Notes under the pieces: generated by a model
Told to the model about the DNA's origin: nothing
Databases searched by the model: none
Seen by the model: only the letters and a program-made list of their open reading frames with translations
Origin: Hominenteromicrobium mulieris
GTDB taxonomy: Bacteria; Bacillota; Clostridia; Oscillospirales; Acutalibacteraceae
Assembly: GCF_020687165.1 (NCBI RefSeq)
Contig: NZ_JAJEQC010000010.1
Length of the DNA: 64,000 nucleotides
Direction: 5' to 3' (one strand)
Program-made: the position numbers and the translations under genes
Shown here: in pieces, positions 1 through 6,599 of the stretch
Layout: each line of letters starts with the position of its first letter
How positions within the stretch are numbered: the stretch's first letter is position 1

Positions 1-876
1 ATCGCGCTCGGCATGGGCTCATTTCTCGTCGTGCGCGGCGAAACCACCGTCGGCACACTCATCGCCGTTGTGAACCTCGTCAGCTTCTTCTATGGCCCGT
101 TCCTGCACATTTCGGGCTGGATGGCCGAGGTCAACGAAGTGAAGGTCTCCGCAAACCGCATCGGGGAAATCCTCTCCATGCCCACCGAAAATAGCACACA
201 AACCGCAAAGCCCGCTGTCCAAAATGCAGGCAGCGCAGCGCTCACCGCAAAAGACCTCTCCTTTGCGTATGACGAAGAAAAAGTTATCCTGTCCCACGCC
301 GAAACGCAGGTGCACACGGGCGAGATCGTTGCGCTCACCGGCGAAAACGGCAGCGGCAAAAGCACGTTCACAAAGCTGCTCATCGGCTTCTATACACCCA
401 CGGGCGGCGAAGTCGAGCTCAAAATCGGCAATAAAACCGTCCACGGCGCGGAAATTCGCAATTATTTAAGCTACGATTCCGGCTTCGTCTCCGTTTTTGC
501 GGGCACGCTCAAAGAAAACATCTGCATGGATCAGCCGTTTGACGAGAAAAAGTTCCGCAAAGCTGTCGAACTCGCCAACCTCACGGAGTTTGTAAACGAA
601 AAAACAGCGGACTACGAGATCGAGCCGGAGGGCAAAAATCTCTCCAGCGGTCAGCGCCGCAAGGTCGCTTTGGCGCGCATTTTCTACGATGACCGCCCGG
701 TCTTCGTGCTCGACGAGCCCACCGCAAACCTCGATAAAGCCTCCGCAGAGGGCATGTTTGAGGCTCTGAAGCAGGTCTGCAAAGACGAGATCTGCATCAT
801 CGTCACGCACGACGCATTCATCTCCGAGAAGTGCGATCGCGTGCTGCATTTGAATAACAAAAAGGTCACAGGATGA
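1..876 (+). CDS. ABC exporter, C-terminal half (permease end plus ATPase), 5' truncated by window
   Basis: The reading frame is open from base 1, so the gene begins upstream of the window. The first ~50 residues are the end of an exporter-type membrane domain; the rest is a nucleotide-binding domain that would hydrolyse ATP to drive export. Visible motifs are Walker A GENGSGKST, a signature LSSGQRRKVALAR (SSGQ instead of the usual SGGQ), Walker B VFVLDEPTANLD and the switch histidine in VTHD. The fused membrane-ATPase arrangement is typical of half-transporters (MsbA/LmrA type) that work as homo- or heterodimers; a partner gene could lie just upstream. The substrate cannot be told from this fragment. 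No U-rich terminator follows directly. Confidence 0.9.
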   Translation: MALGMGSFLVVRGETTVGTLIAVVNLVSFFYGPFLHISGWMAEVNEVKVSANRIGEILSMPTENSTQTAKPAVQNAGSAALTAKDLSFAYDEEKVILSHAETQVHTGEIVALTGENGSGKSTFTKLLIGFYTPTGGEVELKIGNKTVHGAEIRNYLSYDSGFVSVFAGTLKENICMDQPFDEKKFRKAVELANLTEFVNEKTADYEIEPEGKNLSSGQRRKVALARIFYDDRPVFVLDEPTANLDKASAEGMFEALKQVCKDEICIIVTHDAFISEKCDRVLHLNNKKVTG

Positions 877-913
877 CCGCAATACGATTTGCATAATAAG
901 GCGATATGAACTC

Positions 914-1006
914 TGCCACTCGCAACGAGCGGTGGGTGTGGCTTAGCTCCGGGCAATTCCGCCCTTGCGGCAAGGCTCGTCGTAGAGAACGCCTGCGCCG
1001 AGTGGC
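914..1006. other. Nested inverted repeats (possible structured RNA or palindromic element)
   Basis: An outer pair GCCACTCG (915-922) / CGAGTGGC (999-1006) encloses an inner pair ACGAGC / GCTCGT (about 925-930 and 975-980) and a small GGGC/GCCC hairpin. There is no T run, so it does not look like a simple terminator for the preceding gene. No similar sequence was seen elsewhere in the window. It could be a structured RNA, an interspersed palindrome or chance in GC-rich DNA. Confidence 0.3.
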
Positions 1007-1092
1007 TTATAAATCTTGAGCGTTGCTGATGGGCCATTTTTAACAAAATGTATCTTTTTTTACAAAAAACCAAAATTTCTTCAAAAACCTAA

Positions 1093-1121
1093 TTGACAAC
1101 CGAAAAAATGTGTGCTACAAT
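1093..1121 (+). promoter_or_regulatory. Sigma-A promoter of the trp-transporter T-box operon
   Basis: TTGACA (1093-1098) and TACAAT (1116-1121) are separated by 17 bp. Transcription would start near 1128, just at the beginning of the T-box leader. Confidence 0.85.
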
Positions 1122-1127
1122 GCACTA

Positions 1128-1406
1128 AACCGTTGAGGAAGAGTGAGTACGCTTTAGGCAACTTTTCTCACAGAGAGTCGTGGATGGTGGGATCACGGCG
1201 GAAAGATAAAGCGGAATGGACTTCTGAGGGCGAACAGAAAAGGATTTCCCGAGTATGTGAGACGGAGTGTGGCTCTCCGTAAACAAAGGTCTGCGTATGA
1301 TGGTACGCGTAAGAGGGTGTGTGTTTCACATACCAAGCCGGGTGGCACCGCAGGAATTTTGATCCTGTCCCAGCAAGTGATTGCAGGGACAGGATTTTTT
1401 GTTTTT
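1128..1406 (+). promoter_or_regulatory. T-box leader, Trp specifier (TGG)
   Basis: This is a tRNA-sensing antitermination leader. It has the AGTA motif and the 3' GAA of the specifier loop closed by the helix CGCTTTA/TAAAGCG, an AGAGAG bulge in stem I, the conserved T-box GGTGGCACCGC at 1341-1351, and a terminator hairpin just downstream. The specifier triplet after GAA and before ACTTC is TGG (1217-1219), which reads tRNA-Trp. Uncharged tRNA-Trp would stabilise the antiterminator and switch on the downstream uptake genes. The specifier fits the TrpX-type transporter encoded next, so the assignment is supported from both sides. Confidence 0.93.
1362..1406 (+). terminator. Regulated terminator of the Trp T-box
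   Basis: ATCCTGTCCC (1362-1371) pairs with GGGACAGGAT (1386-1395), followed by a T-rich run. It overlaps the 3' part of the antiterminator, as required for T-box switching. Confidence 0.88.
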
Positions 1407-1520
1407 CAGGGAGGTTATTTCATGTTTGTTTACACAAAACGATGGCGCAGCCGCGCTGCATCCGAAATTTTGAACCGCATTTGAACGCATTAAAACAAAC
1501 CTGAAAGGATCGATAAATTT

Positions 1521-2654
1521 ATGAAACTCAGAAACGTATTTGCCATGATCACCGCTGCCGCTATGACCCTCAGCCTCGCCGCTTGCAGCGGTCAGAGCAC
1601 AGCTTCTTCCACGTCCTCCGCGTCAAGCGACTCTTCTTCGTCCGCCGCTTCCGAAAGCAGTGTGTCGAGTGAAAAGAGCACCGCAAGCGAAAAATCTTCC
1701 GGCGCATCGTACACCATCGGCATCTGCAATTACGTCGATGACGCTTCCTTAAACCAGATCGTTGAGAACATCAATGCACGTCTCGCCGAGATTGAAAGCG
1801 AGCAGGGCATCACGATCGAAGTGAAGTACGACAACTGCAACGCCGACGCGAACGTCATGAATCAGATCATCGCAAACTTTGCAGCCGATAACGTAGATCT
1901 CATGGTCGGTGTCGCGACCCCGGTCGCCATGGCGATGCAGTCCGCAACCGAAGACAGCAAAACGCCGGTCGTGTTCGCCGCCGTGTCCGACCCGGTCGGC
2001 GCGGGTCTTGTCGCTTCCCTTGAAGAGCCGGGCAGCAACGTGACGGGCTCCTCCGATAACCTCGATACCAACTCCGTCATGAACCTTATCTTCGCCCAGA
2101 ACCCCGATGCCAAGAAGATCGGCCTTTTATACGACGTAGGACAGGATTCCTCCACCGCTGCCATCGAGCACGCAAAGGCGTACCTCGACGACAAAGGTGT
2201 TGAATATGTAGAGCGCACCGCAACGACCGCCGAAGAAGTCGCGCTCGCCGCACAGGCTCTCGTTTCCGACGGTGTAGACGCCGTGTTCACCCCGACCGAT
2301 AACACCATCATGAAGGCAGAGCTCGCTATTTACGAGACCTTTGCTGACGCAGGCATCCCGCACTACACCGGCGCCGATTCCTTCGCCCTCAACGGCGCGT
2401 TCCTCGGTTACGGCGTCGATTACGCAAACCTCGGCCGTGAGACCGCAGATATGATCGCTTCCATCCTCACCGAAGGCAAAGACCCGGCGACCACCCCGGT
2501 CATCACGTTCGACAACGGCACCGCAACGGTCAACACCGAAATCTGCGAAAAGCTCGGCCTCGACTTCGATACCGTCTCCGAAGCTTTTGCTCCGTACTGC
2601 ACGAGAGTGGAGGAGATCACGACCGCAGAGAGCTTCAGCGATCTCGAGTCTTAA
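1521..2654 (+). CDS. trpX: ABC transporter substrate-binding lipoprotein, TrpX type (377 aa)
   Basis: This is an extracellular solute-binding lipoprotein of the ABC_sub_bind family (COG2984). The signal peptide ends in a lipobox LAAC with the lipid-modified cysteine at residue 22. A Ser-rich tether (about 23-62) and a two-lobe periplasmic-binding-type domain follow. An AAAGGA ribosome site sits before the ATG. It is the first gene of a three-gene transporter operon (binding protein, permease, ATPase) under a Trp T-box; members of this family downstream of Trp T-boxes have been named TrpX and assigned to tryptophan uptake. The ligand is therefore inferred from regulation; binding residues cannot be judged by eye. 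A hairpin follows the stop codon and may help raise the level of the binding protein over the membrane subunits. Confidence 0.9.
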   Translation: MKLRNVFAMITAAAMTLSLAACSGQSTASSTSSASSDSSSSAASESSVSSEKSTASEKSSGASYTIGICNYVDDASLNQIVENINARLAEIESEQGITIEVKYDNCNADANVMNQIIANFAADNVDLMVGVATPVAMAMQSATEDSKTPVVFAAVSDPVGAGLVASLEEPGSNVTGSSDNLDTNSVMNLIFAQNPDAKKIGLLYDVGQDSSTAAIEHAKAYLDDKGVEYVERTATTAEEVALAAQALVSDGVDAVFTPTDNTIMKAELAIYETFADAGIPHYTGADSFALNGAFLGYGVDYANLGRETADMIASILTEGKDPATTPVITFDNGTATVNTEICEKLGLDFDTVSEAFAPYCTRVEEITTAESFSDLES

Positions 2655-2667
2655 TTTAAATCTCTCA

Positions 2668-2785
2668 AAAGCTTATCCTACCCCATAAGCTTTCAAACAC
2701 TTCATACTACCATACTTCATCAATACCTTACTTACCCATAAGAATGCAATCACCGCTGCCATGCACCCGGTTTTCGGGCGCGTGG
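2668..2785 (+). other. Intercistronic hairpins between trpX and trpY
   Basis: The 174-bp gap holds a hairpin AAAGCTTAT (2668-2676) / ATAAGCTTT (2685-2693) without a T run, and a second imperfect hairpin at 2759-2785 (CCATGCACCCG / CGGGCGCGTGG). Such structures often protect the upstream message or attenuate read-through; either role is inference. Confidence 0.4.
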
Positions 2786-2828
2786 CTTCGGCATATCACC
2801 ACAAATCTGCAAAACGAGGAGTTTTTGT

Positions 2829-3755
2829 ATGTCTTTCGATTCAATCCTGACCCTTGGGCAGACAGCGCTGGAGCTCGGTCTCATCAGCTCGCTGACTGTT
2901 TTGGCACTGTTTTTGAGCTATTCCATGCTGAACGTATGCGACCTTTCCACAGACGGTTGCTTCACGCTCGGCGCGGTCGTCGGCGCGTCCGTCGCGCTTT
3001 CCGGGCATCCGTTTCTGGCAATCCCCGCCGCTATGGCGATCGGCATGGTCTCCGGCTTCGTCACGGCTCTTTTACAGACGAAAATGGGCATTGATAGTCT
3101 GCTTGCCGGCATCATCGTCAATACCGCGCTTTATTCCGTCAACATCGGCATCATGAACGGCGCGTCGCTTCTGAACCTCAATAATTCCGATACGGTCTTC
3201 ACCAAAATGCGTTCGGTGCTCGAAAACACACCGCTTGCGGGGCAATATAAGCTTATCGTCATCACCATCACGGTTGTACTCGTGGCGGTCGTTTTGGGAC
3301 TTTTCCTCCGCACACGCCTCGGCCTCGCCATTCGTGCGACGGGCAATAACCCGGACATGGTTCGCTCCTCGTCCATCAACCCGGTTAAAACGACCATCAT
3401 CGGCCTGTGCATTTCCAATGCGTTTACGGCGCTTTCAGGCTGCTTGCTCGCGCAGTCGCAAAAGTCTGTCAGCATCGATATCGGCACCGGTATGGTTACG
3501 GTTGCGCTGGCATCGCTCCTCATCGGCGGCGCATTCTTCGGCAAGGGCAAAATTCCGCTGCGTATCTTCGGCATGGTCGTCGGTGCGTTCGTGTTCCGCC
3601 TTGTGTATACCATCGCGCTGCGATTCAACCTGCCCGCGTTCATGCTCAAGTTCGTCTCGTCCGTTATTGTCATTCTGGCAATCTCCGGGCCGTACCTCAA
3701 AAAACAGCTTCCGTATCTGAAGCGCCGTTTCGGAAAGGAGCGCACCCATGCTTAA
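2829..3755 (+). CDS. trpY: ABC transporter permease, TrpY type (308 aa)
   Basis: This is the integral membrane subunit of the uptake system, with about eight to ten hydrophobic segments and the general features of the branched-chain amino acid permease-like family (BPD_transp_2). A well-conserved cytoplasmic stretch, LGLAIRATGNNPDMVRSSSI (about 160-179), resembles the region that contacts the ATPase in this family. The ATG is preceded by GAGGAG. Its last codons overlap the ATPase start by 8 bp, so the two proteins are translationally coupled. It would form the tryptophan channel with the lipoprotein and ATPase beside it. Confidence 0.88.
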   Translation: MSFDSILTLGQTALELGLISSLTVLALFLSYSMLNVCDLSTDGCFTLGAVVGASVALSGHPFLAIPAAMAIGMVSGFVTALLQTKMGIDSLLAGIIVNTALYSVNIGIMNGASLLNLNNSDTVFTKMRSVLENTPLAGQYKLIVITITVVLVAVVLGLFLRTRLGLAIRATGNNPDMVRSSSINPVKTTIIGLCISNAFTALSGCLLAQSQKSVSIDIGTGMVTVALASLLIGGAFFGKGKIPLRIFGMVVGAFVFRLVYTIALRFNLPAFMLKFVSSVIVILAISGPYLKKQLPYLKRRFGKERTHA

Positions 3756-4542
3756 ACTCACGCATATCTCGAAGACCTTCAACCCCGGCACGGTCAACGC
3801 CAAAAAGGCGATCGAAGACCTCAGCTTCCACGCCGCAAAGGGCGATTTCATCACCGTCATCGGCGCAAACGGCGCGGGCAAATCCACGCTCTTCAACGCC
3901 ATTTCCGGCAGCTTTTTCACGGACAGCGGCAAGATTGAGCTTGACGGCAAGGACATCACGTTCATGCCGGAGTATAAGCGTGCCCGCAGTATCGGCCGCC
4001 TGTTTCAGGACCCCATGCGCGGCAGCGCACCGGGCATGACCATCGAAGAAAACCTCGCGCTCGCAGCGGGGCACGGCGGTTGGCTCAGCTCCATCTCCCG
4101 CAAGGACAGACAGGCGTTTCGCGAACGCCTCTCCCTGCTCGGTATGGGACTTGAAGACCGCATGACCCAGCCCGTGGGTTTGCTTTCCGGCGGCCAACGT
4201 CAGGCGCTCACGCTTATGATGGCCACATATAACCCGCCGAAGCTCCTTCTGCTCGACGAGCATACCGCCGCGCTTGACCCCGCTACCGCCGAAAAGGTGC
4301 TCGAGATCACGAAAAACACCGTGGAGGAAAACCACCTCACGTGCATGATGATTACGCACAATATGCAGTCCGCACTGGAGCTCGGCAACCGCACCATCAT
4401 GATGAACGCCGGTAAGATCATTCTGGACGTCATCGGCGAAGAGCGTGCCCACATGACTGTTGCCGACCTCCTCGACCGCTTCAAGCAAGCCGCCGGCAAA
4501 GCCCTCGATAATGACCGTATGCTTTTGAGCGAAGCAGAGTAA
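3748..4542 (+). CDS. trpZ: ABC transporter ATP-binding protein, TrpZ type (264 aa)
   Basis: This is the ATPase subunit of the T-box-controlled transporter. Walker A is GANGAGKS (residues 39-46), the signature is LSGGQRQALTLMMA, Walker B is LLLLDEHTAALD, with His replacing the common Pro after the catalytic Glu, and the switch histidine is in MITHN. The length is normal for a stand-alone ABC ATPase. The start codon lies inside the end of the permease gene. An intrinsic terminator after the stop closes the operon. Confidence 0.9.
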   Translation: MLKLTHISKTFNPGTVNAKKAIEDLSFHAAKGDFITVIGANGAGKSTLFNAISGSFFTDSGKIELDGKDITFMPEYKRARSIGRLFQDPMRGSAPGMTIEENLALAAGHGGWLSSISRKDRQAFRERLSLLGMGLEDRMTQPVGLLSGGQRQALTLMMATYNPPKLLLLDEHTAALDPATAEKVLEITKNTVEENHLTCMMITHNMQSALELGNRTIMMNAGKIILDVIGEERAHMTVADLLDRFKQAAGKALDNDRMLLSEAE

Positions 4543-4567
4543 AATTTGAAATCGAAAGACAGCAAAA

Positions 4568-4607
4568 AGCAGATGCCCCGAATCCACATCGGGTGCATCT
4601 GCTTTTT
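4568..4607. terminator. Intrinsic terminator after trpXYZ (probably bidirectional)
   Basis: AGCAGATGC (4568-4576) pairs with GCATCTGCT (4595-4603), with an inner CCCG/CGGG, an A run before and a T run after. It could also end transcription of the convergent gene at 4700-5227. Confidence 0.85.
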
Positions 4608-4699
4608 CTGTTCCAAAACGGCGGGGATATCCGCCGTCGTTCCTTTACGGATGGTGATGCTTTTTTAATACGATCTCCCAAATCTTTATGTGTAAAGCG

Positions 4700-5227
4700 T
4701 TATTTTTCCTCGTTTTCCGGCGCAATCTCCGCTTCAATCTTATCCAAGCGGCGGTTGATCTTCTTTTGGTTTTCCAGAACAAGGTCAAGCTTTTTATGCA
4801 GATCATCGATGATGAGCTCGCTTTTTAAGTTGATCTTATAGTCATTCTCTGCACGCTGACGGTCTTTCGCTTCTTGGCGGTTCTGGCTCATCATGATGAG
4901 CGGCGCTTGCACGGCAGCGATGCACGAAAGTACGAGGTTTAACAGAATAAACGGGTATTCGTCAAATGCTCTCGAACCCAAAACGAGGTTTATGACCATC
5001 CAAATGACCATGACGGCGATAAAGCTGAAAATAAACGCCCAACTGCCCGCAAAGCGCGCCACTGCGTCCGCGGCACGCTGCCCAAACGTCATGTGCTCGT
5101 CCTTGTCTGCGTTTTTTGTGACTTCCGTTGCAATCAGCTGATGAATCAGTTCCTCATCCGTGAATTCCTCGTCCGTCACATGTAAAAGCTCGCTGATAAT
5201 TTGGTTGCGTTTCGCACCTTTTTTCAT
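4700..5227 (-). CDS. DUF1003 family membrane protein (175 aa)
   Basis: The protein matches the DUF1003 family: a central motif FGQRAADAVARFAGSW (about 49-64), two transmembrane segments (about 65-85 and 95-115) and the characteristic IMMSQNRQEAKDRQRAEND after the second one. The C-terminal ~50 residues are charged and likely coiled coil (KSELIIDDLHKKLDLVLENQ). The function of the family is not established. Some relatives are annotated as cyclic-nucleotide-binding because of a fused domain that is absent here. It is a single gene on the minus strand, convergent with trpXYZ. Confidence 0.88.
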   Translation of the reverse strand: MKKGAKRNQIISELLHVTDEEFTDEELIHQLIATEVTKNADKDEHMTFGQRAADAVARFAGSWAFIFSFIAVMVIWMVINLVLGSRAFDEYPFILLNLVLSCIAAVQAPLIMMSQNRQEAKDRQRAENDYKINLKSELIIDDLHKKLDLVLENQKKINRRLDKIEAEIAPENEEK

Positions 5228-5280
5228 AGTAAACTTACCTCTTATCCCAAGATTCTTCGCCGCATTTCGGCGTTATCTCC

Positions 5281-5310
5281 AGTCTATTACAAAACCGCGT
5301 GCGTTGTCAA
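5281..5310 (-). promoter_or_regulatory. Probable promoter of the DUF1003 gene
   Basis: On the minus strand TTGACA (5310-5305) is followed after 18 bp by TAGACT (5286-5281), about 50 bp upstream of the start codon at 5227. Confidence 0.6.
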
Positions 5311-5331
5311 CCGCAAGGTGTAAAAATAGTG

Positions 5332-5374
5332 AAAAAACGCACATTCGCGGTTTTGCCTTGCGAATATGCGTTTT
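5332..5374 (-). terminator. Intrinsic terminator downstream of the transketolase remnant
   Basis: Read on the minus strand, AAAACGCATATTCGC pairs with GCGAATGTGCGTTTT, followed by T residues. It lies directly after the decayed transketolase genes and is probably their original terminator. Confidence 0.7.
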
Positions 5375-5389
5375 GAAATTCAATAGACT

Positions 5390-5494
5390 TTAACTGTCAA
5401 TGGTGGAAAGGTACAGCTCGGTAATGTCCGGGTCATGCGCGGCGGATTTCATCAGTGTGTCGCAAATGGCCTGCCGGTTCGGAATTTTATTCAT
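5390..5494 (-). pseudogene. Transketolase C-terminal subunit, 34-codon remnant
   Basis: Translation from the ATG at 5494 gives MNKIPNRQAICDTLMKSAAH and continues to DPDITELYLS before a stop. The start strongly resembles the beginning of the C-terminal (pyrimidine-binding) subunit of two-gene bacterial transketolases, normally around 300 residues long; everything after residue ~25 is lost. It overlaps the end of the N-terminal-subunit remnant as the two genes do in intact operons. It is not expected to be functional. Confidence 0.75.
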
Positions 5495-5640
5495 GGCACT
5501 GCGCCTCCTCTCGTTCGTCAAAGTCGTGCATGATGCTCTTGTATTCCTCGCCATCGCCCATCACGATATAAACGCGGTAACTTTTGCCGCTGCGTTTGCC
5601 TGCAAGCGCCATACCGACGCACAGTGTTTTGTTGTCAGTC
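5487..5640 (-). pseudogene. Transketolase N-terminal subunit, internal fragment
   Basis: Read on the minus strand, the frame contains VGMALAGKRSGKSYRVYIVM followed by GDGE, which matches the thiamine-diphosphate-binding region of transketolase (GMALAGK...YRVY..GDGE). It then jumps to a short charged end and a stop at 5489-5487. Most of the ~270-residue subunit is missing on both sides, so this is a deletion remnant. Its stop overlaps the start of the C-terminal-subunit remnant. Confidence 0.75.
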
Positions 5641-5986
5641 CTCGTGTACCGTACAGAGTGGGAAATAGAGAATACCTGTGGCGCGTCTAATTGTTCCTAT
5701 AAGCGCAATGTAAACCGCTGTATTCCAATGCTGCGGAAAGAAAAAGTTATATCGAAAGTCTAAATGGAGCAATTTCGTCTTTTTGGTTCGAAAATTGCCA
5801 AAATGTTTCTTTTGAGCTGTATGTACATCGTGTGCGCGTCTGTACTGAAACCGCAAAATCCGGCATGAAACCTGTGGTTGTTTAAACTAACCGATTCTGT
5901 TTTAACAAATTGTCCAAAATGGTACGGCTAACTTGCAGGTTGTTTTTTACAAATAATAGAAAATTGTGTTTTTTGTGTGAAAACTG
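5641..5986. other. AT-rich intergenic stretch, no feature recognised
   Basis: No convincing open frame, hairpin or repeat was seen between the transketolase remnant and the promoter at 5987. It may be further decayed coding sequence. Confidence 0.5.
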
Positions 5987-6015
5987 TTGAAGTTAGGTAA
6001 AAATCGTGCTATTCT
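5987..6015 (+). promoter_or_regulatory. Probable promoter of the DUF6110/P-type ATPase transcript
   Basis: TTGAAG (5987-5992) and TATTCT (6010-6015) are spaced by 17 bp, upstream of the small ORF at 6041. Both hexamers are imperfect. Confidence 0.5.
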
Positions 6016-6040
6016 TTTGCCAGAACAAACAAGGTGGTGA

Positions 6041-6127
6041 ATGAATATGAAAATGCATAAGCATTTTGCAAGGCTTACCGTTTTGTTCTTTGTGCTGACT
6101 CTCATCAGCGGACACATGAAAAAATAA
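6041..6127 (+). CDS. Possible 28-aa hydrophobic leader peptide
   Basis: A GGTGGTG ribosome site precedes ATG AAT ATG. The product is a short basic N-terminus (MNMKMHKHFAR), one hydrophobic segment (LTVLFFVLTLISG) and HMKK, then a stop. It lies about 50 bp before a DUF6110 gene and a metal P-type ATPase on the likely same transcript. It could be a small membrane peptide of the metal system, a translated leader, or chance. Met and His are frequent for its size. Confidence 0.4.
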   Translation: MNMKMHKHFARLTVLFFVLTLISGHMKK

Positions 6128-6135
6128 TTTTATGA

Positions 6136-6156
6136 GCCGCATGGTTAAAATGCGGC
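6136..6156 (+). other. Hairpin before the DUF6110 ribosome site
   Basis: GCCGCAT (6136-6142) pairs with ATGCGGC (6150-6156), ten bases before the AGGAGGT ribosome site. It may affect translation or mRNA stability. Confidence 0.4.
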
Positions 6157-6178
6157 CCGCAATACAGGAGGTATTTTT

Positions 6179-6481
6179 ATGAATTGGGCAAAAATCGGTC
6201 TTTTCGCAGCAGGTGTTCTGTTTGGTACCGCCGGCATCAAGGTGCTCAGCAGCAAGGATGCTAAGAAGGTCTACACCGAGACCACTGCAGCTGCTCTGCG
6301 TGCCAAGGAGTGTGTCATGACAACGGTCACGACCATCAAGGAGAACGCAAACGACATCCTGACCGACGCTAAGGAGATCAACGAGCAGCGCGCTGCCGAT
6401 GCTGCCGCAGAGGTCATCGAAGATGCAGCTTGCGCATGCACGGAAGAAGCTGCTTCCGCGGAAGAATCCACCGAAGCTTGA
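6179..6481 (+). CDS. DUF6110 family protein (100 aa)
   Basis: The N-terminus NWAKIGLFAAGVLFGTAGIK is one membrane segment followed by SSKDAKKVYTETTAAALRAKECVM, the pattern I associate with DUF6110. The remainder is helical and charged, ending in an Ala/Glu-rich tail with a CAC cysteine pair. It has a strong AGGAGGT site. Proteins of this type sit directly upstream of a particular branch of heavy-metal P-type ATPases, as here, and may act as an accessory or regulatory subunit; the function is not established. Confidence 0.75.
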   Translation: MNWAKIGLFAAGVLFGTAGIKVLSSKDAKKVYTETTAAALRAKECVMTTVTTIKENANDILTDAKEINEQRAADAAAEVIEDAACACTEEAASAEESTEA

Positions 6482-6511
6482 TCGCGGGTCTATCCCGGGT
6501 CTGAATTACCG

Positions 6512-6541
6512 GAGAGCCGCCGAAAGCGGCTCTCTTTTTTC
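6512..6541 (+). terminator. Intrinsic terminator or attenuator between DUF6110 and the P-type ATPase
   Basis: GAGAGCCGC (6512-6520) pairs with GCGGCTCTC (6526-6534), followed by TTTTTT. Since no promoter is obvious before the ATPase gene at 6600, partial read-through would set a lower level of the ATPase than of the small protein. Confidence 0.8.
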
Positions 6542-6599
6542 GTTCATCCGCTCCGCTTTTCGGAGCTTCCAATATATTGTTGCATAGAAGGATAAAGTT

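Noticed and set aside
3407..4587. Overlapping frames within trpY-trpZ on both strands
   Set aside because: They coincide with well-supported transporter genes and show Arg/Ala/Ser-rich shadow translations.
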